From positions 496,001-560,000 of the forward strand of contig NZ_SMSG01000002.1 of assembly GCF_004382795.1 (NCBI RefSeq): a DNA stretch of 64,000 nucleotides, given 5' to 3'. Source of the DNA: Cumulibacter soli. GTDB taxonomy: Bacteria > Actinomycetota > Actinomycetes > Mycobacteriales > Antricoccaceae. Of this stretch, positions 63,182-64,000 are shown one piece after another (position 1 is the first letter of the stretch; every line of letters begins with the position of its first letter). Under the pieces are notes generated by a model. The model did no database searches, had not been told where the DNA came from, and worked only from the letters and a program-made list of their open reading frames with translations. A program made the translations under genes and the position numbers.

Positions 63182-64000
63182 ATGGGTCAATTTGCGCGAC
63201 GACTGGTCTCGATGATCGGCGCTATCGGTATAGGTGTCACGGGCGCGTCTGCCGCGGCCGGCGCACTTCTTCTCGCCGAAGCGCGCACCGCTCGCCGACG
63301 CGTCGAGCAATACACTCCCGTCGACGATCCCCCCACCGGAAACGGAATCTGGGGCGACGGCGCGGGCGAACCGATCGTGCTGGCGATTCTCGGTGACTCC
63401 TCAGCGGTCGGACTTGGCGTCGATGAGGTCGAGTCGACGCCCGGTGTGTTGATCGCCGCCGGTCTGTCGCGGTTAGCCGGTCGTCCGGTGCAACTGACCA
63501 GGCACGCGATCAGCGGAGCCGAATCTCGTCATCTAGACCAGCAAGTCACCGACGTCCTGCCCGAAACACCCGATGTTGCCGTGATCATGATCGGCGCGAA
63601 CGACGTCACGGCCCGCACCGATCCGAAAGTCGCGACGACCTATCTCGGCGACGCCGTACGCCGGCTGCGCTCCGCGGGCGTACACGTCGTTGTCGCTACC
63701 TGTCCCGACCTAGGTACGGTGCGGCCGATTCCGCAACCGCTGCGCACGATTGCCCGAAAGTGGAGCCGCGATATGGCCGCAGCGCAGATCGTCGCTGTGC
63801 TGCAGGCCGGCGGGCGCACGGTTGCCCTCGGCTCATCTCTGGGCCCGACGTTCGCACGGTACGACGAACTGTGGAGCGATGACGGCTTCCACCCCTCGGC
63901 CGCCGGGTACGCCACCGCGGCGTCGTTCGTGCTGCCATCCGTGGCCGATGCCCTCGGGTATTGGCCCATCTCCCGCGGCGACATCCGAAAGAAGGCGCTG
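63182..64000 (+). CDS. SGNH/GDSL-family esterase or lipase, 3' end cut by the window
   Basis: 273 residues read without a stop up to the window edge. N-terminal hydrophobic segment (VSMIGAIGIGVTGASAAAGALLL) likely anchors or exports it. Block I is GDSSAVGLG (nucleophile Ser), block II is a Gly in AISGAES, block III is GANDV, and block V is DGFHPSAAGYA (catalytic Asp and His). It should hydrolyse an ester outside the membrane. The order greA - GDSL protein with other genes lost between them recalls Rv1080c/Rv1075c. Confidence 0.88.
   Translation, partial: MGQFARRLVSMIGAIGIGVTGASAAAGALLLAEARTARRRVEQYTPVDDPPTGNGIWGDGAGEPIVLAILGDSSAVGLGVDEVESTPGVLIAAGLSRLAGRPVQLTRHAISGAESRHLDQQVTDVLPETPDVAVIMIGANDVTARTDPKVATTYLGDAVRRLRSAGVHVVVATCPDLGTVRPIPQPLRTIARKWSRDMAAAQIVAVLQAGGRTVALGSSLGPTFARYDELWSDDGFHPSAAGYATAASFVLPSVADALGYWPISRGDIRKKAL

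Overview
The window looks like chromosome of a high-GC Actinomycetota bacterium. The signs are a mycothiol conjugate amidase (Mca), a short-form adenylate kinase, the actinobacterial order of the S10/spc ribosomal genes, a HemD-like NnaR-type regulator inside a nitrate operon, two DtxR/IdeR-type iron boxes, and many genes whose start codon lies 6-7 nt after a TANNNT box (leaderless transcription). The genus cannot be fixed from the sequence. I see no rRNA, tRNA, CRISPR array, prophage or insertion sequence.

Layout. (1) 0-8.6 kb: a single-chain biotin-dependent acyl-CoA carboxylase, a pair of acyl-CoA dehydrogenases behind a TetR-like palindrome, a NUDIX hydrolase, a GNAT-like protein and an amino-acid-type ABC substrate-binding lipoprotein. 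(2) 8.7-21.7 kb, minus strand: the full S10-spc block rpsJ-rplC-rplD-rplW-rplB-rpsS-rplV-rpsC-rplP-rpmC-rpsQ-rplN-rplX-rplE-rpsN-rpsH-rplF-rplR-rpsE-rpmD-rplO, closed by a strong hairpin, then secY-adk-map. (3) 21.7-24.9 kb: a repeat-rich stretch with three unrelated tandem-repeat families, a mobile-looking palindrome and one small membrane protein gene. (4) 23.8-34.9 kb, minus strand: one tight operon for assimilatory nitrate reduction: NarK-type transporter, nitrate reductase, its flavoprotein partner, NirB, NirD, CobA, NnaR and a sirohydrochlorin chelatase. It holds transport, reduction to ammonium, siroheme supply and its probable regulator. (5) 35-41.3 kb: sirtuin, small membrane proteins, a PaiB-like protein, a GalT-like protein, ChrA, and a convergent DoxX/VOC pair in which each gene carries its own iron box. 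(6) 41.4-50.5 kb: ilvD, then SDR - FMN hydroxyacid dehydrogenase - substrate-binding protein, followed by two more tandem paralogues of that binding protein, with no permease or ATPase. (7) 50.6-55 kb, minus strand: the str operon rpsL-rpsG-fusA-tuf. (8) 55.2-64 kb: a housekeeping segment (cis-prenyl transferase, hemolysin III, DUF255 protein, ferredoxin reductase, small membrane protein, mca, greA, SGNH hydrolase) whose content recalls Mycobacterium tuberculosis Rv1075c-Rv1086.

The most interesting points are: the two iron boxes on a convergent DoxX/VOC pair; the tandem triplication of orphan family-5 binding lipoproteins next to an SDR that lacks the YxxxK lysine; a palindromic element present twice, 35 kb apart; and a clear rule for leaderless promoters.
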